This document shows, one piece after another, positions 44,436-52,058 of a DNA stretch of 64,000 nucleotides (the stretch's first letter is position 1; every line of letters begins with the position of its first letter). Position numbers and translations under genes: made by a program. The notes beneath the pieces were generated by a model. The model was not told the DNA's origin. It searched no databases and worked only from the letters and a program-made list of their open reading frames with translations. Origin of the DNA: Streptomyces sp. CB02009 (lineage in GTDB: Bacteria > Actinomycetota > Actinomycetes > Streptomycetales > Streptomycetaceae); assembly GCF_001905825.1 (NCBI RefSeq), contig NZ_LIVV01000005.1:140594-204593 (forward strand), written 5' to 3'.

Positions 44436-45470
44436 ATGACGAGAACCACGCCGCCGCGTCCACTCGACGTCGAAGCGCTCTTCCCTGAACTGGCCGCCCA
44501 CCGGGGCACCACCACCCGCCTGCACCCGCGGCCGGGCCGTCCGGGCCTGTCGGAGAGCTCGGTCGGCGGACCGGTGCTGTGGCCCGCGGACGAACCGTGG
44601 CCGGTGTGCACGGAGACCCACGGACGCGGGCGCGGGAGGCGGCCCGAGGACGTCCGCCGCGGGCGCGAGGTCCGGGCCGCCGCGCACGCGCGGGAGCCGT
44701 ACGAGGGCCTGACGGAGGAGGAACGGCGCCTCGTCGAGGAGCTGGAGCGCGAGCACCGGGTGCCGGGGGCGAGCGAGGACGAGCCGGTGCCGATGATCGG
44801 CCTCGCGCAGCTCTACGCGCGCGACGTCCCGGACCTCCCGGCGGGGCCGGACGGCGCCGACCTGCTCCAGGTCTTCTGGTGCCCGTTCGACGCCCACGGC
44901 CCCACCGGCTACGGCATGTTGCTCCACGTGCGCTGGCGGAGGGCGGCGGAGGTGACCGACGTACTGACGTCGCCGCCGGTTCCGGAGGTCGTCGGCTACG
45001 AGGGGTACGTACCGGAGCCGTGCGTCCTGCACCCGGAGCAGGTGGTCACGTACCCCTTCGCGGGACTGCTGCCCGAGGAGCTGTGCGAACGGATCTACGC
45101 CTGGGAGGAGGCGCTGGAGGAGGAGGCGGAGGAACGGGAGGACGGCGGGGAGGAGGCCGACCCCGTCGGCTACCAGTACGACCTGTCGATCCCGCCCGGC
45201 TGGCGGGCCGGCGGGTACGCGTCCTGGCACAAGACGGACCCGTACGCGATGGACTGCACGACCTGCGCGACCCCCATGCACCTGCTGCTGACCGTCGACA
45301 CGTCCGAGTGGGACGGCGGCAGCGGAAGCTGGACCCCGCTGGAGGAGCAGGGCCTCCACCCCAGCGTGGCGGCCCTGCCGACCGCGGTCGTCGTCGGCAA
45401 CCACGGCGAGCTGAACGTCTTCGCCTGCCCCGCCGATCCGGGACACCCGGCGCGGTGGAGCGTGCAGTAG
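44436..45470 (+). CDS. DUF1963-like (YwqG family) protein
   Basis: 344 residues. Segments typical of YwqG/DUF1963: GPVLWPADEPWPVC near the N-terminus, PMIGLAQLYARDVPDLP, LLQVFWCPFD, RAGGYASWHKTDPYAMDCTTC and MHLLLTVDTSEW. The CTTC motif gives two Cys; other Cys (YEGYVPEPCV, FACPADP) might bind metal or form disulphides. A strongly acidic helix EEALEEEAEEREDGGEE is inserted. No catalytic role is known. TAGGGT lies close to the ATG, suggesting leaderless expression. Confidence 0.82.
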   Translation: MTRTTPPRPLDVEALFPELAAHRGTTTRLHPRPGRPGLSESSVGGPVLWPADEPWPVCTETHGRGRGRRPEDVRRGREVRAAAHAREPYEGLTEEERRLVEELEREHRVPGASEDEPVPMIGLAQLYARDVPDLPAGPDGADLLQVFWCPFDAHGPTGYGMLLHVRWRRAAEVTDVLTSPPVPEVVGYEGYVPEPCVLHPEQVVTYPFAGLLPEELCERIYAWEEALEEEAEEREDGGEEADPVGYQYDLSIPPGWRAGGYASWHKTDPYAMDCTTCATPMHLLLTVDTSEWDGGSGSWTPLEEQGLHPSVAALPTAVVVGNHGELNVFACPADPGHPARWSVQ

Positions 45471-45471
45471 G

Positions 45472-45615
45472 TCAGAGCGCGCGGATCCGCGCGAAGGCGG
45501 TGAAGGCGACCGAGGCGTTGGGGGTGGCGGTGCGTTCGAAGCGGACGCCGCAGGGAGCCGTACGCGTCATCAGCACGTCGCCCGCGCGGAGCGGCGGCGC
45601 CTGAGGGCCCGTCAC
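45472..45615 (-). CDS. 47-residue conserved-looking small protein
   Basis: Too short for ordinary ORF callers but reading as MTGPQAPPLRAGDVLMTRTA then PCGVRFERTATPNASVAFTA and FARIRAL from GTG 45615. It ends one base beyond the convergent DUF1963-like gene's stop. Amino-acid composition is balanced, unlike a shadow frame, with AGDVLMTRTAPCGVRF looking like a beta-barrel or SpoIIE-type motif. The ribosome site is weak. I cannot assign a function; conservation in other Streptomyces would decide. Confidence 0.45.
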   Translation of the reverse strand: MTGPQAPPLRAGDVLMTRTAPCGVRFERTATPNASVAFTAFARIRAL

Positions 45616-45724
45616 TCGTACGGGGGGTCTTCACTCCGCGTGTCGCTGCGGGCATATGCCCGTACGGTACGTTCGCAACAAATCGGCCCACGTCGTCGGC
45701 GGGAACCAACGACGCGGGCCTGAA

Positions 45725-45734
45725 CCACTAGTGG
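45725..45734. promoter_or_regulatory. 10-bp palindrome CCACTAGTGG upstream of HTH gene
   Basis: Perfect palindrome CCACTAGTGG located 13 bases before the HTH protein's GTG start. Its place suggests an autoregulatory operator. Confidence 0.4.
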
Positions 45735-45747
45735 ACTAGGCCCCACC

Positions 45748-46791
45748 GTGATCTACCGGAACTTTATCGCGCCCTCTCGCGCCTTCAGCCAGTTCTCTCA
45801 CGAGATCATCCGGCACCCGCGCCTCGACTCCCATGCCGCGCGGCTCCTCACCTGGCAGCTCTCGCTCCCCGCACACGCGCGGGAAACCCTGTCGGAGACC
45901 GCAAAGCGGGCTCGGATCGGGGCGACCTCCTTCACCACGGCCAAGCGCCAACTCAAGGCGGAGGGGTACGTGCACGAGCGGCGCGTGCAGGTGGGCGGCG
46001 GACTCTGGGTGACCCAGCAGCTCGTCTCCAGCTCTCCGTTACGCCCGGAGGAAGCCGCCAAGATCTTCGCCCGCATGCCCGTGCACAGCGGCGTCGAGCG
46101 GGTGTACGCGCAGGTGGCACCGAGTACCCCGGTCCCGGCCGTCGGTCACCCGACGCCCCCGTCGACCGACGGTCATCCAGAGAAACACCGCAGGGAGAAC
46201 ACCTCCGACCTTCCGGCGGAGCCGGGGTCGGGGGGTGAGGGGGGGCCTACGTCGGAGCCAGCGCTTGCGTTGGAGGCGAAGCCCGGGACCGAACCGGTGT
46301 CGGAATCGGCGTCGGCATCGGCGTCGGAACCGCAGGTCCCTGAGTCCGCCGGCGAAGTCCCGGCGACCGCACAACTCGACGAAGCACGCGCGCTCGTCGG
46401 CGCGTTGCCACTCCTCTCCCCCGCACTCCGGCACATCCCACCCGGCATGCGCGAGGAGCTCACGCGACTCACCGCCCGCTGGCTGGCCGCCGGACACACC
46501 TCGGCCGACGTGCACGAGCACGTCCTGCGCGGCCTGCCGGGCGCCGGAACGCCCGTACAGCGGCCGGGCGGGCTCGTGCGGTACCTGCTGCGCGAGGTAC
46601 CGCCCCGCACCCTCCCCCGGCCCGAACCGTCGACCTCCCCGCCCGGCCCTCGCCTCTCGTCGCGCCTCCAAGGCGCGCGGGAGTGCGCGGGCGGCGCACA
46701 CACCCAGCCCATGCTCTTCCGGCCGGTCGCCGACGAGGTGCTCTGCTCCGAGTGCCTCGGGTGGGGTCCTCAGGGTGGGCCGGGTGTGTGA
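45748..46791 (+). CDS. Helix-turn-helix protein (Streptomyces-specific, MIYRNFIAP family)
   Basis: 347 residues from GTG without a clear ribosome site. The N-terminal winged-helix part (MIYRNFIAPSRAFSQFSHEI, DSHAARLLTWQLSLP, LSETAKRARIGATSFTTAKRQLKAEGYVHERR) resembles replication-protein or plasmid-type HTH domains. A long acidic/Ser-rich linker follows, then a second conserved helical domain (ALRHIPPGMREELTRLTARWLAAGHTSADVHEHV) and a terminal CSEC motif (VLCSECLGWG). Several paralogues of this type occur per Streptomyces genome as I recall, function unknown. The large inverted repeat begins directly after it. Confidence 0.8.
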   Translation: MIYRNFIAPSRAFSQFSHEIIRHPRLDSHAARLLTWQLSLPAHARETLSETAKRARIGATSFTTAKRQLKAEGYVHERRVQVGGGLWVTQQLVSSSPLRPEEAAKIFARMPVHSGVERVYAQVAPSTPVPAVGHPTPPSTDGHPEKHRRENTSDLPAEPGSGGEGGPTSEPALALEAKPGTEPVSESASASASEPQVPESAGEVPATAQLDEARALVGALPLLSPALRHIPPGMREELTRLTARWLAAGHTSADVHEHVLRGLPGAGTPVQRPGGLVRYLLREVPPRTLPRPEPSTSPPGPRLSSRLQGARECAGGAHTQPMLFRPVADEVLCSECLGWGPQGGPGV

Positions 46792-46793
46792 GT

Positions 46794-47610
46794 GACGGGT
46801 GGGACCGCCCTCTTTCCGAGAGTCGCTCCTTCCGGCGGTGCGTCAAGGGCGCTCCTTCGTCGCGTCGGCTTCGCCGATTCCGCTGCGCTCCACCCTTGAC
46901 CCACCACCTCCAGAAGCGAGAACACTCTCGGAGGGCGGTCCAGGGGACCGGGTCCACGCCAGGCCTCGGGCAGTGGCCGGGGGCGGCGGGCGTGTGCCGA
47001 CCGGTGGGTGGGTGCGCGGTTGTTGAATGGGGCAGTTGGGCCCGGCTCAGCGGCGGAAGGTCGTTCGTGGTGGGGCTTCAGGCCCCGCTGGTCACCCCCG
47101 GTGGGGTGTGAGTGGAGGAAACTGCGGGCTACTCCGAGTAACACGACCCGAAAGATGCCCTATGAGGGGCGAATCGCCCTTATCGGGCGTTGAAAGTGTA
47201 AGAAACTCACACCGACCCCACCCCACCGCCCACCGGCAGTGACCAGCGGGGCCTGAGTCCCAGCCCAACGACGAAGGGCAGCCGCTAAGCGCCGCCGGGC
47301 CGCCCCATTCAACAACCGCGCACCCCGAACCGGCCGACCGGAGCCCACTCACCCCCGCCACAAACCAAGCCCCCCACCCACCGGCGATCAGACGCCCCCA
47401 AGCGGCGGCCACTACCCGGGCCCTGGCGTCGGCCCCGGCCCTCGGCCGCCCTCCGAGTGTGAAAAGGCGGCCTCCGCCGCCGGGTCAAGGGTGGGCGCAG
47501 CCCATCGGCGAAGCCGACGCGACCGCAGGGAGCGCCCTTGACGCGGCGGCGGAGGCCGCCACACTCGGAAAGAGGGCGGCCGCACCCGCACCCCACCAAC
47601 CCGGCCCACC
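46794..47610. repeat. Large nested inverted repeat (arms about 330-400 bp)
   Basis: Left arm (about 46800-47120) reappears inverted on the right (about 47215-47590). Exact pairs include 23 bp at 47011-47033 with 47302-47324, 18 bp at 46861-46878 with 47504-47521, and 16 bp at 46840-46855 with 47529-47544. The axis lies near 47170-47190. In addition, each terminal part is itself palindromic: CCGCCCTC...GAGGGCGG encloses GTCAAGGG...CCCTTGAC at 46805-46937 and 47448-47578. No gene with plausible codon use was found in the ~840 bp. Confidence 0.85.
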
Positions 47611-47630
47611 CCCAGGACCTCGCCCTCACC

Positions 47631-48770
47631 TCACCCCCCACCCCCCACCGGCGGGTCCACCGGTGGCGCGTCCCTGAACCTCCTTCGGTCCCGGGCTCCC
47701 GGCGGCGCGTCCGCCAGGCGGACGACCGTGCCGTCGCGGCCCGCCACCACCGGTTTCGACGAGCGGGCCGCCTTCGCCTGGTACTGGGCCGCGTCCGCGA
47801 GGCGGAAGAGGCGGCGGGCCGACCTCAGCGGGCCGATCGGGTCGCCCGTGGACGCCACCCCGCAGGCCACGCCCTCCCCCAGCTCCAGCTCCGCCGCCCG
47901 TACGCAGAGCTCCTCCGCGACCGCCACCACCTCGTCCGCCGTCGGGCCGACCGTCAGGAGGCAGAACTCGTCGCCGCCGAGGCGCGCCGCCAGGGCGCCC
48001 GGGAGCATCGCTCCGCAGCGGGAGAGGACCGATCCGAAGCGTTCGAGCAGCCGGTCTCCCACCGCGTGGCCGTGGGTGTCGTTGACCCGCTTGAGGCCGT
48101 TCAGGTCGCAGACCATCAGGCTGACCACCGAGCCGTCCACCCGGTAGCGCTCGATCGCCTCGTCCAGGCGGGTGTCGACGGCCCGGCGGTTGGCCAGTCC
48201 CGTCAGAGGATCGGTGAACGCGAGCTTGCGGACCTCCTCCAGGCGTTCCGCCTGCGCGATGCCCGCCGCGACCACCGCCGCGAGGACGGTGGCGAAGTCG
48301 GCGTCCGCACGAGTGAAAGGTTTCTCCTGCGGTGGGCGGGCCACGTACAGCTCGCCCCACGCCCGGCCGTGCAGCACGATCGGGGCGACCACGCAGCAGC
48401 CCCGCCCGCGCCGCCGCAGGCCGGCCACCCGGCCCGTCGGGACCGGGTCCTCTGCGGTCTCCACCCAGGCGTCCGGCTCGCCGCCGCCCGCCCACTGCTC
48501 GTGCAGGAACTCGGTGATCTCGGGGAACTGGTGCACCGGATACGTCTCCGAGTCCGGGAACTCCTCCTCGCCCACGGCCCGCTCCCCGGCGTTCACCAGG
48601 ACCTTGAGGCGTCCGTGGTCCCGCTGCCAGACGGAGAGGGCGGCGAAGGTGCCGTCGAGCCCCTCGCAGGACCCGAGCGCCGCCGCCCGCCAGAACTCGC
48701 GTGGAGTGTGCGCCGCCGCCATCCCCTGCGCCAGCGCCACTACGGCCCGCAGCCGTCCGTCCTCACCCAT
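47631..48770 (-). CDS. cdgE: GAF-GGDEF diguanylate cyclase
   Basis: 379 residues: GAF-type sensor domain (about 20-160; WRAAALGSCEGLDGTFAALSVW, WGELYVARPPQ), then a GGDEF domain (about 178-345) with FTDPLTGLANRRA, CDLNGLKRVND and an intact GGDEF (265-269), so it should synthesise c-di-GMP. No RxxD inhibitory I-site is visible five residues upstream of GGDEF. c-di-GMP represses development via BldD in Streptomyces. Location next to enoyl-CoA hydratase, adenylate cyclase and hutH matches the gene I remember as CdgE (SCO4931); this synteny assignment is by recollection. Confidence 0.88.
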   Translation of the reverse strand: MGEDGRLRAVVALAQGMAAAHTPREFWRAAALGSCEGLDGTFAALSVWQRDHGRLKVLVNAGERAVGEEEFPDSETYPVHQFPEITEFLHEQWAGGGEPDAWVETAEDPVPTGRVAGLRRRGRGCCVVAPIVLHGRAWGELYVARPPQEKPFTRADADFATVLAAVVAAGIAQAERLEEVRKLAFTDPLTGLANRRAVDTRLDEAIERYRVDGSVVSLMVCDLNGLKRVNDTHGHAVGDRLLERFGSVLSRCGAMLPGALAARLGGDEFCLLTVGPTADEVVAVAEELCVRAAELELGEGVACGVASTGDPIGPLRSARRLFRLADAAQYQAKAARSSKPVVAGRDGTVVRLADAPPGARDRRRFRDAPPVDPPVGGGG

Positions 48771-48850
48771 TCCTCCAGCTTAGGGAGGTTCGACCCGTTT
48801 TCACCTTCGAGACGTCACCGTACGTGACATTCGCTGCGGAACGGCGGGGC

Positions 48851-49645
48851 TCACTCGCCCGGCCAGTTCGGCTTCCGCTTCTCGTTGAAGGCCGCCACAC
48901 CCTCCGCGCGGTCACCCGAGAACGCCACCGAGCGCCAGGCCGCGTCCTCCACCTCGAGGCCCGCCCGCAGGTCCAGGCCCTGGCCCAGCCGCATGGCCTT
49001 CTTCGCGGCCCGCAGCCCGACGGGCGAGTTCGCCGCGATCCGGCCCGCGAGCTCCAGCGCCGCCGTCCGCGCGTCCTCCTCCAGGAGGTCGACCAGGCCC
49101 AGCTCGCGGGCCTCCGCGGCCTCCACCCGGCGGGCCGTGAAGACCAGCTCGGCCGCGCGCGCCGCGCCCACCCGGCGCGGCAGCAGCTGCGTACCGCCGC
49201 CGCCCGGGATGACGCCCACGGACACCTCGGGGAGTCCGACCACGGCGGTCGCGTCGGCCACGATCACGTCGCAGGCGAGCGCCAGCTCGAAGCCGCCGCC
49301 GAGGGCGAAGCCGTGCACGGCGGCGACGGTCGGCATGGGCAGCTCCAGGACGCCGGTGTAGGCGGCGCGGGCGGTCGGCCGCTGGCGGACCAGCTCGGCG
49401 TCGGTGAAGGAGTTGCGCTCCTTGAGGTCGGCGCCGACGCAGAACGCCCGGTCGTTCGAGGAGGTCAGCACGGTGACGCGGACCGAGGGGTCGGCCGCGA
49501 GCGCGTCGCAGGCGGCGCCGAGGGAGCGGGCCATCTCGGACGAGACGGCGTTCATCGCCTTGGGCCGGTCGAGGACCAGCTCGGCGACGTGCCCGTTCCC
49601 GTCCTTCCGGACCACCACGAACTCACCGAAGCGCTGCTCGGACAT
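48851..49645 (-). CDS. Enoyl-CoA hydratase/isomerase family protein
   Basis: 264 residues of the crotonase fold. CoA-binding and oxyanion motifs are in FCVGADLKERNSF and VHGFALGGGFELALACD; VVGLPEVSVGVIPGGGGTQLLPR and catalytic Glu positions match hydratases. It likely acts in fatty-acid or branched-chain beta-oxidation. A perfect palindrome stands 22 bases upstream of the ATG, which suggests regulation by an acyl-CoA responsive repressor. Confidence 0.92.
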   Translation of the reverse strand: MSEQRFGEFVVVRKDGNGHVAELVLDRPKAMNAVSSEMARSLGAACDALAADPSVRVTVLTSSNDRAFCVGADLKERNSFTDAELVRQRPTARAAYTGVLELPMPTVAAVHGFALGGGFELALACDVIVADATAVVGLPEVSVGVIPGGGGTQLLPRRVGAARAAELVFTARRVEAAEARELGLVDLLEEDARTAALELAGRIAANSPVGLRAAKKAMRLGQGLDLRAGLEVEDAAWRSVAFSGDRAEGVAAFNEKRKPNWPGE

Positions 49646-49667
49646 GACCGCACCCTCCCGATCCAGA

Positions 49668-49691
49668 GCCTGTTAACGGCTGTTAACAGGC
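49668..49691. promoter_or_regulatory. Perfect palindromic operator before enoyl-CoA hydratase
   Basis: GCCTGTTAAC, a GGCT spacer and its exact reverse complement GTTAACAGGC. The TGTTAAC half-sites strongly resemble TetR-type operators of fatty-acid metabolism. Its location is between the hydratase start and the end of the adenylate cyclase gene. Confidence 0.85.
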
Positions 49692-49705
49692 GTGCACGGG
49701 AGATC

Positions 49706-50848
49706 CTAGGTGGGGCGGCGGGTCAGGAGCCAGGGTTCGACGACGCCGAGACCGCGGACGGGCCGCTGCCACATCGGCTGGAGCGCGAAGCGGTACGTGG
49801 CGGCCTGGCGGCCCTCCTTCTCCGCGTGGGCGGCCTCCTCGGCGGCCTGCGTCTCCGAGGCGGGCGCCTCACCCGTCCTGATCAGTTCCTCCGCGAGCGC
49901 GCCGTCGACGAGGACGGCGTCCTTCGGCGCTATCGAGGTGAGCCGGCTCGCCAGGTTCACGGTCGTGCCGAAGACGTCGCCCATCCGGGTCGTCACCGTG
50001 CCGAAGGCGATGCCGACGCGCAGCGCGGGCATCGTCTCGTCGTGGCCGAGGGTCTCGATCAGGCGCAGCGCGATCTCGGCGGCCGTACCGGCGTCGTCCG
50101 CGGCGTACAGCACCTCGTCGCCGAGGGTCTTGATGAGCCGGCCGCCGTGTGCGGCGACGAGGTCGGCGCAGGTCGTCTCGAAGGCCTCGACGAGCTCGCC
50201 GAGCTCCTCCTCCTCCAGGCGGCGGGTCAGCCGGGTGAAGCCGACCAGGTCCGCGAAGCCGACCGCGAGCCGCCGGTCGACCATCTCCTCGTCGTCGGCG
50301 GCCTGCACGAGCACCCGGCCGGTGGCGGCGGCGAGCTGCCGCCGCCAGACGTAGATGAGGAACTCCTCCAGCTCGGGCAGGAGCAGCTCGACCAGCGGAT
50401 ACGTGACCTCGGTGCGGGTCATGCCGGGCTCGGGCGGCTCGGTGAGGCCCTCCAGGAAGGAGTCGATCTGCCATTCGGCGAGCCGGGCGGTGGTCTGTCC
50501 GGTGGAGCGGGCGACCTGCACGGCCATCGGTTCGCTGAGCAGTCCGGCCTCGACGAGTCCGGCCAGTCGGCGCAGGGCGAGGACGTCGGCCTCGGTGAGC
50601 GCCTTGGCCTGGCCGATGTCGGCGAAGCCCATGGCGCGCCAGAAGCGGGAGGCGAGTTCCATGGAGACGCCGGCCGTGCGGGCGGCCTGGAACGGGGTGT
50701 ACCGGCGGTCCGCGCCGAGGATGAGCTGTTCGAGGCGGATGGCGAGCGGATCGTCGCTCGGCTCGGCCGTGTGGTCGACCTCGTGATGGGGGGTGGGGTA
50801 CGTGGGAGGCTCGGGCGCGCCGCCCTCGTTCTCGTCGTCGACGGTCAC
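49706..50848 (-). CDS. cya: Class III adenylate cyclase
   Basis: 380 residues from GTG 50848, with AGGAGGCGG upstream; longer frames are excluded by composition. The N-terminal helical part (about 35-175) resembles the conserved sensory domain of actinobacterial class III cyclases. The catalytic domain (about 190-345) has FADLVGFTRL with metal Asp200, KTLGDEV with substrate Lys240 and Asp244, and NLASRLTS with Asn298 and Arg302. All catalytic positions are intact. Makes cAMP, needed for germination and development with Crp. Corresponds to SCO4928 by synteny. Confidence 0.93.
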   Translation of the reverse strand: MTVDDENEGGAPEPPTYPTPHHEVDHTAEPSDDPLAIRLEQLILGADRRYTPFQAARTAGVSMELASRFWRAMGFADIGQAKALTEADVLALRRLAGLVEAGLLSEPMAVQVARSTGQTTARLAEWQIDSFLEGLTEPPEPGMTRTEVTYPLVELLLPELEEFLIYVWRRQLAAATGRVLVQAADDEEMVDRRLAVGFADLVGFTRLTRRLEEEELGELVEAFETTCADLVAAHGGRLIKTLGDEVLYAADDAGTAAEIALRLIETLGHDETMPALRVGIAFGTVTTRMGDVFGTTVNLASRLTSIAPKDAVLVDGALAEELIRTGEAPASETQAAEEAAHAEKEGRQAATYRFALQPMWQRPVRGLGVVEPWLLTRRPT

Positions 50849-51078
50849 CGGCCGCCTCCTGCCCGTTCCCTGCCCACTTGCCCTGCCGATCTGTCGCCCT
50901 GGATCGCGGTCCACGATACGACAGCTGTGGCTTGGCTCACGCCTTGAAGGCTGCCGCCCGTGTCCGTGGGCCTGTCGTGCGGGCCCTCCGGCCGTGCGGG
51001 GCCCCGTGGGCGCGGCGCGCCCTCGGGGGTTGCACGGCCGCGAGGGCGCGCCGCGCGTGGGGTGGTCGCCGGGTCCGC

Positions 51079-51924
51079 CTACGTGCGCAGGTGGACGATG
51101 TCTCCGGCGCCGACGGCTTCCGTGCCGCCGCCCTCGGTGGCGACGACCAGGCGGCCGTCTCCGTCCAGGGCCACGGCTTCGCCCTCCAGCATCCGCTCGC
51201 CGGGCAGCTCGGCCCTGACGCGGCGGCCGAGGGTGGCGCAGCCGGCCGCGTAGGCCGCCTGGAGGCCGGATGCGGCGGGGTCTCCGTCGGCCCGTACCCA
51301 GTCGCCGTACCACTCGGCGAGGGAGCGCAGGACGGCGCGCAGGAGGGTGTCGCGGTCGGTGGAGGCGGCGCCGGCGAGGAGCAGCGAGCCGGCCGCCGGG
51401 ACGGGGAGTTCGTCCTCACGGAGGGTGACGTTGATGCCGAGGCCGACGACGATGCCGTCCGCTCCGGCCCGCTCGGCGAGGATGCCGCCGGTTTTGCGCT
51501 CCTCGCCTCCGACGGAAACCAGCAGGTCGTTGGGCCACTTGAGGGACATGTCGACCCCGGCGGACTTCGCGAGGCCGGTGGCGGCGGCGACGCCGGTGAG
51601 CAGGGGGAGCCAGCCCCAGCGGTGGACCGGTACCTCCGGCTTGAGGAGGACGGAGAGGAAGAGTCCGGAGCGGGCGGGTGCCGTCCAGCTGCGGTCGAGG
51701 CGGCCGCGGCCGGTGGTCTGCTCCTCGGCGACGAGTACGGCGCCCTCGGGCAGCTCGTCGGCGCGGGCGGCGAGGTCGCTGTTGGTGGATCCGGTGCTCG
51801 TGACCACGTCGAGCGAGGTCCACAGACCGTCGGGGAGGACGAGGGCGCGGCGCAGTGCGGGGGCGTTCAGCGGGGGCCGGTCGAGGTCGGACCAGGGTCC
51901 GCCGGAGCCTTGGGAGGACGTCAT
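51079..51924 (-). CDS. birA: Biotin-[acetyl-CoA-carboxylase] ligase
   Basis: 281 residues. Biotin-binding loop GRGRLDRSWTAP follows STNSDLAARADE; KWPNDLL and GGILAERAG complete the ATP/biotin site; the C-terminal SH3-like domain is seen in LEGEAVALDGDGRLVV. No HTH domain is present, so it is a pure ligase without biotin repressor function. It attaches biotin to the BCCP domain of AccA2, encoded 6 kb away. A TAGTCT -10 seven bases from the ATG suggests leaderless mRNA; divergent from pccB. Confidence 0.94.
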   Translation of the reverse strand: MTSSQGSGGPWSDLDRPPLNAPALRRALVLPDGLWTSLDVVTSTGSTNSDLAARADELPEGAVLVAEEQTTGRGRLDRSWTAPARSGLFLSVLLKPEVPVHRWGWLPLLTGVAAATGLAKSAGVDMSLKWPNDLLVSVGGEERKTGGILAERAGADGIVVGLGINVTLREDELPVPAAGSLLLAGAASTDRDTLLRAVLRSLAEWYGDWVRADGDPAASGLQAAYAAGCATLGRRVRAELPGERMLEGEAVALDGDGRLVVATEGGGTEAVGAGDIVHLRT

Positions 51925-52058
51925 GCAAGCCAGACTAGGTGTGGCAAAGACCGCAGTGCCGAACCGTATCGGCGTCGATACGCTACGGCTCAGTAGCTGA
52001 GCAGTAGCCCATTCGTAGTCAACGAACCCCCCGTGACCAGGCAGGGAGCCGCATCCCG

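Noticed and set aside
46794..47630. Several 60-110 residue open frames inside the inverted repeat
   Set aside because: They arise on both strands from repetitive GC-rich DNA, without ribosome sites or consistent codon use.
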